From contig CATZCM010000034.1 of the NCBI GenBank assembly GCA_958417225.1, positions 1 through 12,954 on the forward strand: a stretch of DNA of 12,954 nt, written 5' to 3'. The stretch is from an uncultured Eubacteriales bacterium (GTDB lineage: Bacteria; Bacillota; Clostridia; Oscillospirales; Acutalibacteraceae). The notes below the pieces were generated by a model. That model ran no database searches, was not told where the DNA came from, and saw nothing but the letters and a program-made list of their open reading frames with translations. A program made the translations under genes and the position numbers. Below are positions 7,423-12,954 of the stretch, in pieces. Every line of letters starts with the position of its first letter. Positions within the stretch are counted from its first letter, which is position 1.

Positions 7423-7441
7423 AATTAGTTTCCAAACCTAC

Positions 7442-7783
7442 CTACAAATATTTTAATGTATTCTCGCCCATATAATTTTTATATTCCTGAAAATCATCAT
7501 ATTTCATATCTAACAATTGCTCTAAAATTGTAACTGATAGAACTTCTTGCACTCTAACATCTGCGCAAACTGCCATTTGCTCCATAAAGGAAAAAATTTT
7601 TTTTATTATTCTTTCTTCTTTATTATTTACAACATACAATATATAAGGAACAACTGCCATTCCAAACAACACATGCATTCCACTTGTATCATCAATAGAA
7701 TTCTCCGCTTCTTTTTCCTTGCAAAAATACATACACTCAGGAACCGCTTCTTTAAAATCTATATATAGTTTATCGTAGTTCAC
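7442..7783 (-). CDS. Small DUF7674-like protein, possible immunity protein
   Basis: A small acidic, Cys-containing soluble protein of about 113 residues without signal peptide or membrane segment. The pattern of a Gly/Val-rich helix (MHVLFGMAVVPYIL, 36-49), a VQEVLSVTILEQL helix (78-90) and a C-terminal YMGENT (104-109) matches my memory of DUF7674-type proteins, which often occur among polymorphic-toxin immunity genes; I could not verify this by search. I chose GTG at 7783 because GGGAGGTGAT (7797-7788), complementary to the 16S rRNA tail, ends its GGAGG core 8 nt upstream. In-frame starts at 7792 and 7789 overlap or crowd that site. It follows the 177-aa gene by about 90 bp and precedes a broken small gene, so the three probably form one accessory operon. 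Confidence 0.75.
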   Translation of the reverse strand: MNYDKLYIDFKEAVPECMYFCKEKEAENSIDDTSGMHVLFGMAVVPYILYVVNNKEERIIKKIFSFMEQMAVCADVRVQEVLSVTILEQLLDMKYDDFQEYKNYMGENTLKYL

Positions 7784-7787
7784 AATC

Positions 7788-7797
7788 ATCACCTCCC
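7788..7797 (-). promoter_or_regulatory. Ribosome-binding site that decides the start of the 113-aa gene
   Basis: GGGAGGTGAT in minus-strand reading contains GGAGGTGAT, which fits the 3' end of 16S rRNA over nine bases. The GTG at 7783-7781 is 8 nt from the GGAGG core. The ATG at 7789 is only 2 nt from it and the GTG at 7792 lies inside it, so both longer starts are unlikely. Confidence 0.6.
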
Positions 7798-7870
7798 TAA
7801 TCCATTATTCAATTTACCTTTAAAATCCTATATTGCTTTCTAACACTATCTCTTTATGTAGTTTCTCTGT

Positions 7871-8404
7871 CTAAATAAATATATCAGATAAAATACGAAT
7901 TTTAGTACCATCTATATCTACAATAAGATATTGAGCAACAACGCCTATACATTTATAACTTTTCCCACTTGTTATATTAATGTCTTTATCACAATCATCT
8001 GGATGTACAGTAAATTTGCTTAATTTATTCAAATCAATTTTGCCATAACTATTAACATAAGTTTTTTTCAAATACCCTGGTTTATAATTATAGCAGTACA
8101 CAAAAGCATTATCAAGCTCACAAATTGTCTCACTCAAATTCATATTTTCACTATCATAAAAAAAATATACCAACTCTGCAAAATCATCTTCCAACGCAAC
8201 AGCCTCGAAACCCACATGATAATATGGAGCAAATTCCCCATCGCTTACTACAATGTTTGCTAAAGTAAATTTAAAATCAATATCATAAATCAAACAATTT
8301 TTCTTATTTTTAATCAATTCTATATTAAATTTCTTATCTTTATTTACGTCCTTAATCCATTGAATTACAGCCTTTCTTATTTGTTTATAATTATATTGCA
8401 TCAC
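7871..8404 (-). CDS. Small protein of unknown function, immunity-protein-like (177 aa)
   Basis: No family could be named. The protein is soluble with no signal peptide or membrane segment. It has an N-terminal helix and strand region (1-50), a middle block (DGEFAPYYHVGFEAVAL, 55-71, then LVYFFYDSE, 78-86), and a C-terminal small beta domain (GKSYKCIGV then YLIVDIDGTKIRILS, 147-173). This last form, G-K-x-Y-x-V...Y-x-I-x-D-x-x-G-x-x-Y/I, is common at the end of small immunity-type proteins. AGGAGG (8413-8418) lies 8 nt before a GTG at 8404 and 11 nt before an ATG at 8401, so either could be the start. It is the first gene after the ispH terminator. With the DUF7674-like gene and the frameshifted remnant it forms a small accessory cluster. 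No toxin or secretion gene lies nearby, so the immunity role is inference. Confidence 0.75.
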   Translation of the reverse strand: MMQYNYKQIRKAVIQWIKDVNKDKKFNIELIKNKKNCLIYDIDFKFTLANIVVSDGEFAPYYHVGFEAVALEDDFAELVYFFYDSENMNLSETICELDNAFVYCYNYKPGYLKKTYVNSYGKIDLNKLSKFTVHPDDCDKDINITSGKSYKCIGVVAQYLIVDIDGTKIRILSDIFI

Positions 8405-8475
8405 GTCACATACCTCCTATTAACACAGTACTTTTCTATTTTGTTGCCATAAATCTTTTTTCTATAGCACATAGC

Positions 8476-8521
8476 AAAAACTTAAAAAGATAACCACTGT
8501 ATTGAAACAGCGGTTATCTTT
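8476..8521 (-). terminator. Intrinsic terminator of the cmk-plsC-ispH operon
   Basis: On the minus strand AAAGATAACC (8521-8512) pairs over 10 bp with GGTTATCTTT (8495-8486). A single mismatch and four more pairs (CTGT/ACAG) follow inward around a 6-nt loop. T-rich sequence follows: TTTTT, AAG, TTTTT (to 8476). It lies 35 bp after the ispH stop codon and separates the core operon from the accessory genes. Confidence 0.8.
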
Positions 8522-8555
8522 CATCAAAAACTAAATCAAATACATACTTTAGAAA

Positions 8556-10565
8556 TTATTCAGAAATTTCACTTGATTCAGTCTCAACAGATTCATTTAC
8601 AGGAGACTCTGTTTCAATCGATTCCTCATTTTTAGCTTCGAGTTCTCTGATTGAAAGTGCTACACGTTTTTTATCCAAATCTATTTCCTTAATGATTGCT
8701 TTCACAGTATCACCAACGGACAAAACATCTTGTATTTTATCTATTTTTCTATCCGCTATTTGTGATATATGAATCAAACCATCAACACCAGGAATAATTC
8801 TAGCAAAGGCACCAAACTGCGCAATGCTTATGATTTGAACATCGATGATATCTCCTACTTTATAGTTGTTCTTTAAGATTTCCCATGGGTTATCCTCTGT
8901 TTTCTTATACCCAAGAGAAATTTTTCTTGTTTCGCGATTTAAGTCCTTGATGTATACCTCCACAGTATCACCAATTTTTACAATCTCAGATGGGTGTTTA
9001 ATACGCGTCCATGAAAGTTCAGATACATGGATCATGCCATCTACTCCACCAAGATCCACAAAAGCACCGTAATTTGTTAATGACTTAACTTTTCCAACAT
9101 ACTTTTGTCCAATTTCTACATTTTCCCAAAACTTATCCGCGATTTTATTTTTTTCCTCTTCAAGAACAGCCTTTATAGAACCAACTGCACGTCTTTTATT
9201 TTTATTTACCTCTATCACTTTGAATTTCACTTCTTGATTTAAAAACTCATCTAAGTTATTGTGGAAGCGAAGCGATGTATGTGATGCTGGAATAAACACA
9301 TTGCATCCATTTGAGGAAACAATAATTCCACCTTTAACAACAGATTTTACCTTTCCGGAAATAATTTCTCCAGAATCAGCTGCCTCGATAATTCTATCCC
9401 AGGCTTTTGCAGCATCCACTCTTTTTTTAGAAAGCATTATAGTACCTTCTTGATCATTAGTGCGCATAATAAGAAGTTCGAGTTCATCACCAACCTTGAC
9501 AATATCCTCAGGTTTCACATTGGAGTCATTAGAAAGTTCAGCCAATGGAATAAACCCGGATTGTTTTCTTCCGACATCAACATAAACTTCATTCGGAGCA
9601 ATCCCCACAACAACACCCTTGACCTTGTCGTCTGTACTGAAGTTTTTCAACGACTCTTCAAGCATTTCCGCGAATGATCCAGTATCCTCCATATTTTCTT
9701 GATGGTTTTCTTTGTTTAACATTTCATCCATTTTTTTTTCAACCTCCACTATAATTTCACCAGGTGTAGAAGCACCTGCTGTTATGCCGATAGAACTTGA
9801 CAACCTTAGCTCATGAAAAGGGATCTCATCTGCAGTTTCAATAAGATACGTTGGACAGAATTTTGAACAGATGTCTTTTAATTTGTTAGTATTCGAACTG
9901 CACCTACCACCGATTACGATCATTGAGTCAGACATTTTTGAAATTTCTTCTGCCTCGGTTTGTCGATCTAACGTCGCATTACATATTGTATCAAAAATTT
10001 TGGCATTTGTACAGCCCCTTTTCACGATTTTTAAACAAGTTTTCCATTCTGTTCGATTAAAAGTCGTTTGCGCTACAAATGAAATGGGTATTTCGACAAA
10101 ATTTGGATGTTTTTTCAGTATGCTTGCTAATTCATCACTTGATTCAAATACATAATGTTCGCCAGGACAATTTCCTGTTATCCCTTCCACTTCAGGGTGA
10201 TTTTTAGTTCCAGCAATCATTACAATACACCCTTTTTGTGATTCTTCTTTCACAATGTTGTGGATTTTTTTCACAAACGGACAAGTTGCATCTACATATA
10301 TTATATTTGAATTTTGAATTTTTTCAATAGTTTTTTGCGAAACCCCATGTGATCGTATAACTAATACAAAATTTGAATTTTTTATATTGTCAATTGAATT
10401 TACCACCCGAACTCCTCTCGACTCCAATTTTTCAACAACCTGAGGATTGTGTATAATTGGACCAAGTGTACAAACTTTTTTATTTTGTGATAACAAATCA
10501 TTTATAATTTGTATCGCTCGATTTACACCGAAACAGAATCCTGCACTTTTAGCAAGTCGTATCAT
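8556..10565 (-). CDS. ispH: IspH (HMB-PP reductase) fused to four S1 RNA-binding domains
   Basis: The N-terminal part (1-285) is 4-hydroxy-3-methylbut-2-enyl diphosphate reductase, the last step of the MEP isoprenoid pathway, giving IPP and DMAPP. The three [4Fe-4S] ligands are visible: C11 (GFCFG), C95 (DATCPF) and C195 (DTICNAT). The substrate-binding H39, H73 and H123 and catalytic E125 (HPEVEG) are also present. An acidic linker (285-310) leads to four S1 repeats at about 316-381, 401-467, 486-553 and 570-640; the third is closest to consensus (GKVKSLTNYGAFVDLGGVDG). The tail is Glu/Ser-rich. This IspH-S1 fusion is well known in Clostridia, though the reason for the coupling is not. I prefer ATG at 10565: an in-frame GTG at 10580 is only 1 nt from the AGGAG, and IspH usually begins a few residues before AKSAGFCFG. 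It overlaps the plsC end by 17 bp. Confidence 0.95.
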   Translation of the reverse strand: MIRLAKSAGFCFGVNRAIQIINDLLSQNKKVCTLGPIIHNPQVVEKLESRGVRVVNSIDNIKNSNFVLVIRSHGVSQKTIEKIQNSNIIYVDATCPFVKKIHNIVKEESQKGCIVMIAGTKNHPEVEGITGNCPGEHYVFESSDELASILKKHPNFVEIPISFVAQTTFNRTEWKTCLKIVKRGCTNAKIFDTICNATLDRQTEAEEISKMSDSMIVIGGRCSSNTNKLKDICSKFCPTYLIETADEIPFHELRLSSSIGITAGASTPGEIIVEVEKKMDEMLNKENHQENMEDTGSFAEMLEESLKNFSTDDKVKGVVVGIAPNEVYVDVGRKQSGFIPLAELSNDSNVKPEDIVKVGDELELLIMRTNDQEGTIMLSKKRVDAAKAWDRIIEAADSGEIISGKVKSVVKGGIIVSSNGCNVFIPASHTSLRFHNNLDEFLNQEVKFKVIEVNKNKRRAVGSIKAVLEEEKNKIADKFWENVEIGQKYVGKVKSLTNYGAFVDLGGVDGMIHVSELSWTRIKHPSEIVKIGDTVEVYIKDLNRETRKISLGYKKTEDNPWEILKNNYKVGDIIDVQIISIAQFGAFARIIPGVDGLIHISQIADRKIDKIQDVLSVGDTVKAIIKEIDLDKKRVALSIRELEAKNEESIETESPVNESVETESSEISE

Positions 10566-11199
10566 TTTTAGTTTTCTCACACTCCTGCATATTATTTCTC
10601 AAAGATATAATTTCGTTCATTACTTTCCTAATGGCATCACGAAGTTCACTACCCTTTTCATTTTCTATACCAAGTTCATCACATGGTATAATTTTTCCAA
10701 TATCAATCGATGTCTTATGAAAAGCCTTAACAGGGCCTTTGTCTATATTTGTGAGACAAATTGGCAAAATTGACGTGCTTGTTTTTTTGGCAATTAAAGC
10801 CGCTCCTGCTTTAGGTTTTAGAAATTCACCATCTTTTGATCGGGTACCTTCTATAAATATACCAAGTGGATTGTCATGATTTAATACTTCTTCTGAAGTG
10901 TCAAGTGCACTGCTATCACGCGATCCACGTTTTACTGGAAAAGCACCAAATGCTGTAAGAAACTTAGCAATTAACTTTTTTTGAAACAATTCATCTTTGG
11001 CCATAAAATAAACTTTTTTTCGAATTGCAAGTACTAATAAAATAGGATCTGCGCAAGAAGAGTGATTAGCACAGATTATGTATTTTCCCTCACTCGGAAT
11101 ATTTTCGATACCGTGCACTTCATATCTATAAAATATTTTCATAAATGGACGTACAAACCAAATCAAAAGTTTATACCAAAATTGCTGTTTATAATTCAT
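10549..11199 (-). CDS. plsC: 1-acyl-sn-glycerol-3-phosphate acyltransferase (PlsC family)
   Basis: It transfers an acyl group to the sn-2 position of lysophosphatidic acid to make phosphatidic acid at the inner membrane face. The 216 residues include a hydrophobic N-terminal segment (about 8-24) and the four acyltransferase motifs. Motif I NHSSCAD (45-51) has the catalytic His46 and Asp51 in HX4D spacing. Motif II is FPVKRGSRD (87-95), motif III FIEGTRS (115-121, with Ile where Pro is usual) and motif IV ILPICLT (144-150). The charged C-terminus is variable. Its ATG overlaps the cmk stop codon as ATGA, without a strong ribosome-binding site, so translation is probably coupled to cmk. The cmk-plsC-ispH order is the usual clostridial one. 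The family call is firm; the acyl donor is not predictable. Confidence 0.93.
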   Translation of the reverse strand: MNYKQQFWYKLLIWFVRPFMKIFYRYEVHGIENIPSEGKYIICANHSSCADPILLVLAIRKKVYFMAKDELFQKKLIAKFLTAFGAFPVKRGSRDSSALDTSEEVLNHDNPLGIFIEGTRSKDGEFLKPKAGAALIAKKTSTSILPICLTNIDKGPVKAFHKTSIDIGKIIPCDELGIENEKGSELRDAIRKVMNEIISLRNNMQECEKTKNDTTC

Positions 11200-11873
11200 G
11201 CCTGATTTTCAACTCTCTTTCTGATAATTTTAAGCACTGCAAGCACAACTTCATCAAACGTCATATTGCTTGTATCCATCAAAAATGCATCAGGAGCCTG
11301 AACTAAAGGAGATATTTCTCGGGTCATATCTCGATGATCGCGTTCTTCTATATCGTGCAAAACTTGATCATATGTAACGGTTTCATTACATAACTCATTG
11401 TACCGGCGTTTAGCTCGAACCTGAGCAGAAGCCGTTAAGAAAATTTTAACAGTCGCGTTTGGTAAAACAGTGGTTCCAATGTCACGTCCATCCATTACCA
11501 CATTGCAAGTCTGTGCAAACTTTTGTTGAAATTCAAGCAAAAATTCACGTACCTCTGAAATAGCAGAAAGTTTAGATGCTGCAGAGGTAACCTCCGCAGT
11601 TCGTATTGAGTCTCGTATATCATTTCCAAATAGTAAAATCTTTTGTTTTCCATCTTCTATACGGATTTGTAAATCGATAGTATTTAGTGCTTCTTTTATA
11701 GATTTATTGCATTGCAAAACATGTAGTGCAATTGTGCGATACAAAGCTCCCGTATCTATGTATACATAACCAAGCTCCTTTGCGACAATTTTTGCAACAG
11801 AACTCTTTCCAGCACCCGCAGGCCCATCTATTGCAACTGAAACTTTTTTTAAGTGAAAATTCAAATTGAGCAT
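11196..11873 (-). CDS. cmk: Cytidylate kinase
   Basis: It phosphorylates CMP and dCMP with ATP to the diphosphates, salvaging nucleotides from RNA and lipid turnover. The 225-residue length is normal. The P-loop is GPAGAGKSS (17-25). YIDTGALYR (38-46) is the CMP-binding stretch, DGRDIGT (128-134) the conserved nucleotide-binding motif, AKRRY (154-158) part of the lid region, and ERDHRDMTREISPL (177-190) and DTS (200-202) complete the family pattern. AAGGG lies only 1 nt before the ATG at 11873, and the sequence before VSVAIDGPAG is longer than usual, so a start at the TTG of codon 4 (11864) is possible. It is 22 bp after rimI and overlaps plsC by 4 bp. Confidence 0.95.
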   Translation of the reverse strand: MLNLNFHLKKVSVAIDGPAGAGKSSVAKIVAKELGYVYIDTGALYRTIALHVLQCNKSIKEALNTIDLQIRIEDGKQKILLFGNDIRDSIRTAEVTSAASKLSAISEVREFLLEFQQKFAQTCNVVMDGRDIGTTVLPNATVKIFLTASAQVRAKRRYNELCNETVTYDQVLHDIEERDHRDMTREISPLVQAPDAFLMDTSNMTFDEVVLAVLKIIRKRVENQA

Positions 11874-11895
11874 TCCCTTCTCTTTATTTTAATTT

Positions 11896-12327
11896 TTAAA
11901 ACAACAATGTCATTAAAAGCGCATCTTCATTTGGCTTAGAATAAAAGTTTGGACGAATTCCAACAATCGAAAAACCCTTTGACATATAAAGTCGAATTGC
12001 AGACAAATTTGATTTTCGAACCTCTAATGTCATAAAAGATAAGTTCCTCGCTTTGGAAAATGATATTAACGCTTCGAGCAAATTAGAACCAATTCCTTTA
12101 TTTCGAAACTGTGGTAAAACAGCAAAGTTAATTACGTAACCTTCATCACATATGCATTGCATACACGCAAACCCAATAATTTTTTCATTTTCAGAATACA
12201 CGATAAAATGAGAGACATCCAACGCAAGTTCAGCATAAAAACCAGATTCACTCCAAGGATCAGAAAAGCATTCTTGCTCGATTTTTAGAACATCCCCTAT
12301 ATCACTTGCAATCATTGTTCGTATCAC
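11896..12327 (-). CDS. rimI: Ribosomal protein S18 alanine N-acetyltransferase (RimI, GNAT family)
   Basis: A GNAT N-acetyltransferase of 143 residues, the usual RimI size. RimI acetylates the N-terminal Ala of ribosomal protein S18 using acetyl-CoA. Visible features are the DPWSESGFYAEL segment (23-34) typical of RimI, the acetyl-CoA loop RNKGIG (75-80, R-x-x-G-x-G), and LEVRKSNLSAIRLYMSKGF (101-119), which includes Glu102 and Tyr114, equivalent to the catalytic pair of E. coli RimI. The start is GTG: AGGAGGAG lies 7 nt upstream. It overlaps the phosphatase gene by 26 bp, so the two are probably translated from one mRNA. RimI often sits beside tsaB/tsaD; neither is here. A different protein N-acetyltransferase specificity cannot be excluded. 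Confidence 0.88.
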   Translation of the reverse strand: MIRTMIASDIGDVLKIEQECFSDPWSESGFYAELALDVSHFIVYSENEKIIGFACMQCICDEGYVINFAVLPQFRNKGIGSNLLEALISFSKARNLSFMTLEVRKSNLSAIRLYMSKGFSIVGIRPNFYSKPNEDALLMTLLF

Positions 12328-12748
12328 TTTTTAACTCCTCCTGATAGAACCTCGTTACTGCTCTTTGGATATCATTGCGGCATTCACGATATGTGTCCAA
12401 ATCTAGCCCAAACGGATCGGATATGTCTTGAAGAACATATATACTCTTTTCAGAAACTCCTAGGTTTTTTAGTACATCAGCGTGCCTATTCGTAAGTGGA
12501 ACAATCCAAGTATAATCATGTAAATTTATATGTTGCACGCTTTTCGAGAAATGCGTTGAAATATCAACTCCTATTTCCTTGCATACAGTTATGCTGTTAT
12601 CAGAAGCAGATAAACCATCAAGTGTAGCAATCCCCGCACTTTCACAAAACACATCTGTACGTGCATCTTCCCTTAAAAGTTTTTTTAGTATTCCTTCTGC
12701 CATTGGACTACGGCAAGTATTCCCGGTACAAATAAAAAGTACTTTCAT
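12302..12748 (-). CDS. ywlE: Low-molecular-weight phosphatase, likely protein-arginine phosphatase (YwlE type)
   Basis: A cytoplasmic LMW-PTP family enzyme of 148 residues. The P-loop CTGNTCRS (7-14) supplies the nucleophile C7 and phosphate-binding R13, and DPFG (111-114) carries the general acid D111. The residue after Asn in the P-loop is Thr (T11). In B. subtilis YwlE this Thr directs the enzyme to phosphoarginine rather than phosphotyrosine, where Ile is usual. YwlE reverses McsB arginine phosphorylation, a tag for ClpCP degradation; no mcsB gene is visible in this window. The ATG at 12748 follows AGAGGGGA at about 8 nt. It starts 32 bp after the nuclease gene and overlaps rimI by 26 bp. 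Family certain; arginine specificity inferred from T11. Confidence 0.9.
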   Translation of the reverse strand: MKVLFICTGNTCRSPMAEGILKKLLREDARTDVFCESAGIATLDGLSASDNSITVCKEIGVDISTHFSKSVQHINLHDYTWIVPLTNRHADVLKNLGVSEKSIYVLQDISDPFGLDLDTYRECRNDIQRAVTRFYQEELKSDTNNDCK

Positions 12749-12780
12749 CTAAAATTCCCCTCTTCTGATACTTAAATTTT

Positions 12781-12954
12781 TTAGGGTTGTATTTCCTCAA
12801 TCTTAACTTTGTGGGTTTTCAATTTACTATCATACGAAATCCCAACAGCAAGCTTTTGTCCACTATATCCATCAAGCGCCTTTGCGTAACGCTTCTCTTG
12901 AATTTGCTGTAGTGCTTCATCCGGAGTCGCATCTTTTTTCAGTTCAATGATAAA
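12781..12954 (-). CDS. PD-(D/E)XK nuclease-superfamily protein, C-terminal end (partial)
   Basis: Only the last 57 residues before the TAA are in the window; the rest continues past the right edge. The fragment begins FIIELKKDAT, where E-L-K (4-6) is the E-x-K half of the PD-(D/E)XK active site, followed by the family motif Q-x5-Y (Q17 to Y23, QIQEKRY) and a beta strand GQKLAVGISYD. This matches the C-terminus of PDDEXK_9 (former DUF1703) proteins, which usually follow an AAA-ATPase-like N-terminal domain. Such genes are common and often multicopy in gut and symbiotic bacteria, and their role is unclear. It lies 32 bp before the phosphatase gene with no terminator between, so read-through is possible. 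Confidence 0.8.
   Translation of the reverse strand, partial: FIIELKKDATPDEALQQIQEKRYAKALDGYSGQKLAVGISYDSKLKTHKVKIEEIQP

Noticed and set aside
8420..8475. Promoter for the 177-aa gene (TGC-TATAGA extended -10)
   Set aside because: No matching -35 and a mediocre -10; not enough to list.
8866..10773. Plus-strand open frames opposite ispH and plsC
   Set aside because: The minus-strand genes are certain from catalytic motifs; the antisense frames have no recognisable content.
1..12954. tRNA, rRNA, CRISPR array or insertion sequence
   Set aside because: I saw no cloverleaf-like sequence, no regularly spaced repeats with spacers and no transposase-like reading frame.

Overview
The window looks like a chromosomal segment of an AT-rich, low-GC Clostridia-type bacterium (Firmicutes). 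The strongest taxonomic clue is the gene order cmk - plsC - ispH, with ispH fused in frame to four S1 RNA-binding domains. That IspH-S1 fusion and its neighbours are a known clostridial arrangement. Strong Shine-Dalgarno sites (AGGAGG type), GTG/TTG starts and short intrinsic terminators agree with this. The exact lineage cannot be fixed from the sequence. Two very large exported proteins of unknown function and a PDDEXK_9-type nuclease gene would suit a host-associated clostridium, possibly a protist symbiont, but that is inference. Every gene I support lies on the minus strand, so transcription runs from high to low coordinates.

Right part (8476-12954), core genes: the 3' end of a PD-(D/E)XK nuclease-superfamily gene; a low-molecular-weight phosphatase with the protein-arginine-phosphatase (YwlE) signature; rimI; cmk; plsC; and the ispH-S1 fusion. 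The last five are tightly packed: rimI overlaps the phosphatase gene, plsC overlaps cmk by ATGA, and ispH starts inside plsC. They end at a clear intrinsic terminator (8476-8521). The set joins nucleotide (CMP/dCMP), phospholipid and isoprenoid precursor synthesis with ribosome-related functions.

Middle part (7031-8475), accessory genes: two small soluble genes that resemble immunity proteins of polymorphic toxin systems (177 aa, and about 113 aa of DUF7674 type), then a frameshifted remnant of a third small gene. No toxin gene is visible. About 190 bp with no recognised gene follows.

Left part (1-7030), unknown exported proteins: a 1282-residue and a 731-residue protein, each with an N-terminal Sec-type signal and no confidently recognised domain. 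The larger gene has a compact promoter with three TGTCA-type boxes at exactly 11-bp spacing, ending 10 bp before a perfect TATAAT. That is the layout of Pho-box-like sites bound by OmpR/PhoB-family response regulators. The smaller gene begins with TTG and lies about 500 bp downstream of a strong TTGACT-17-TATAAT promoter, which suggests a long leader or a small RNA. The 787-bp spacer between these genes also holds a terminator, a long hairpin and a 9-bp inverted repeat.

The most promising undescribed material is the pair of large exported proteins, the response-regulator-like control region of the larger one, and the long leader of the smaller one.
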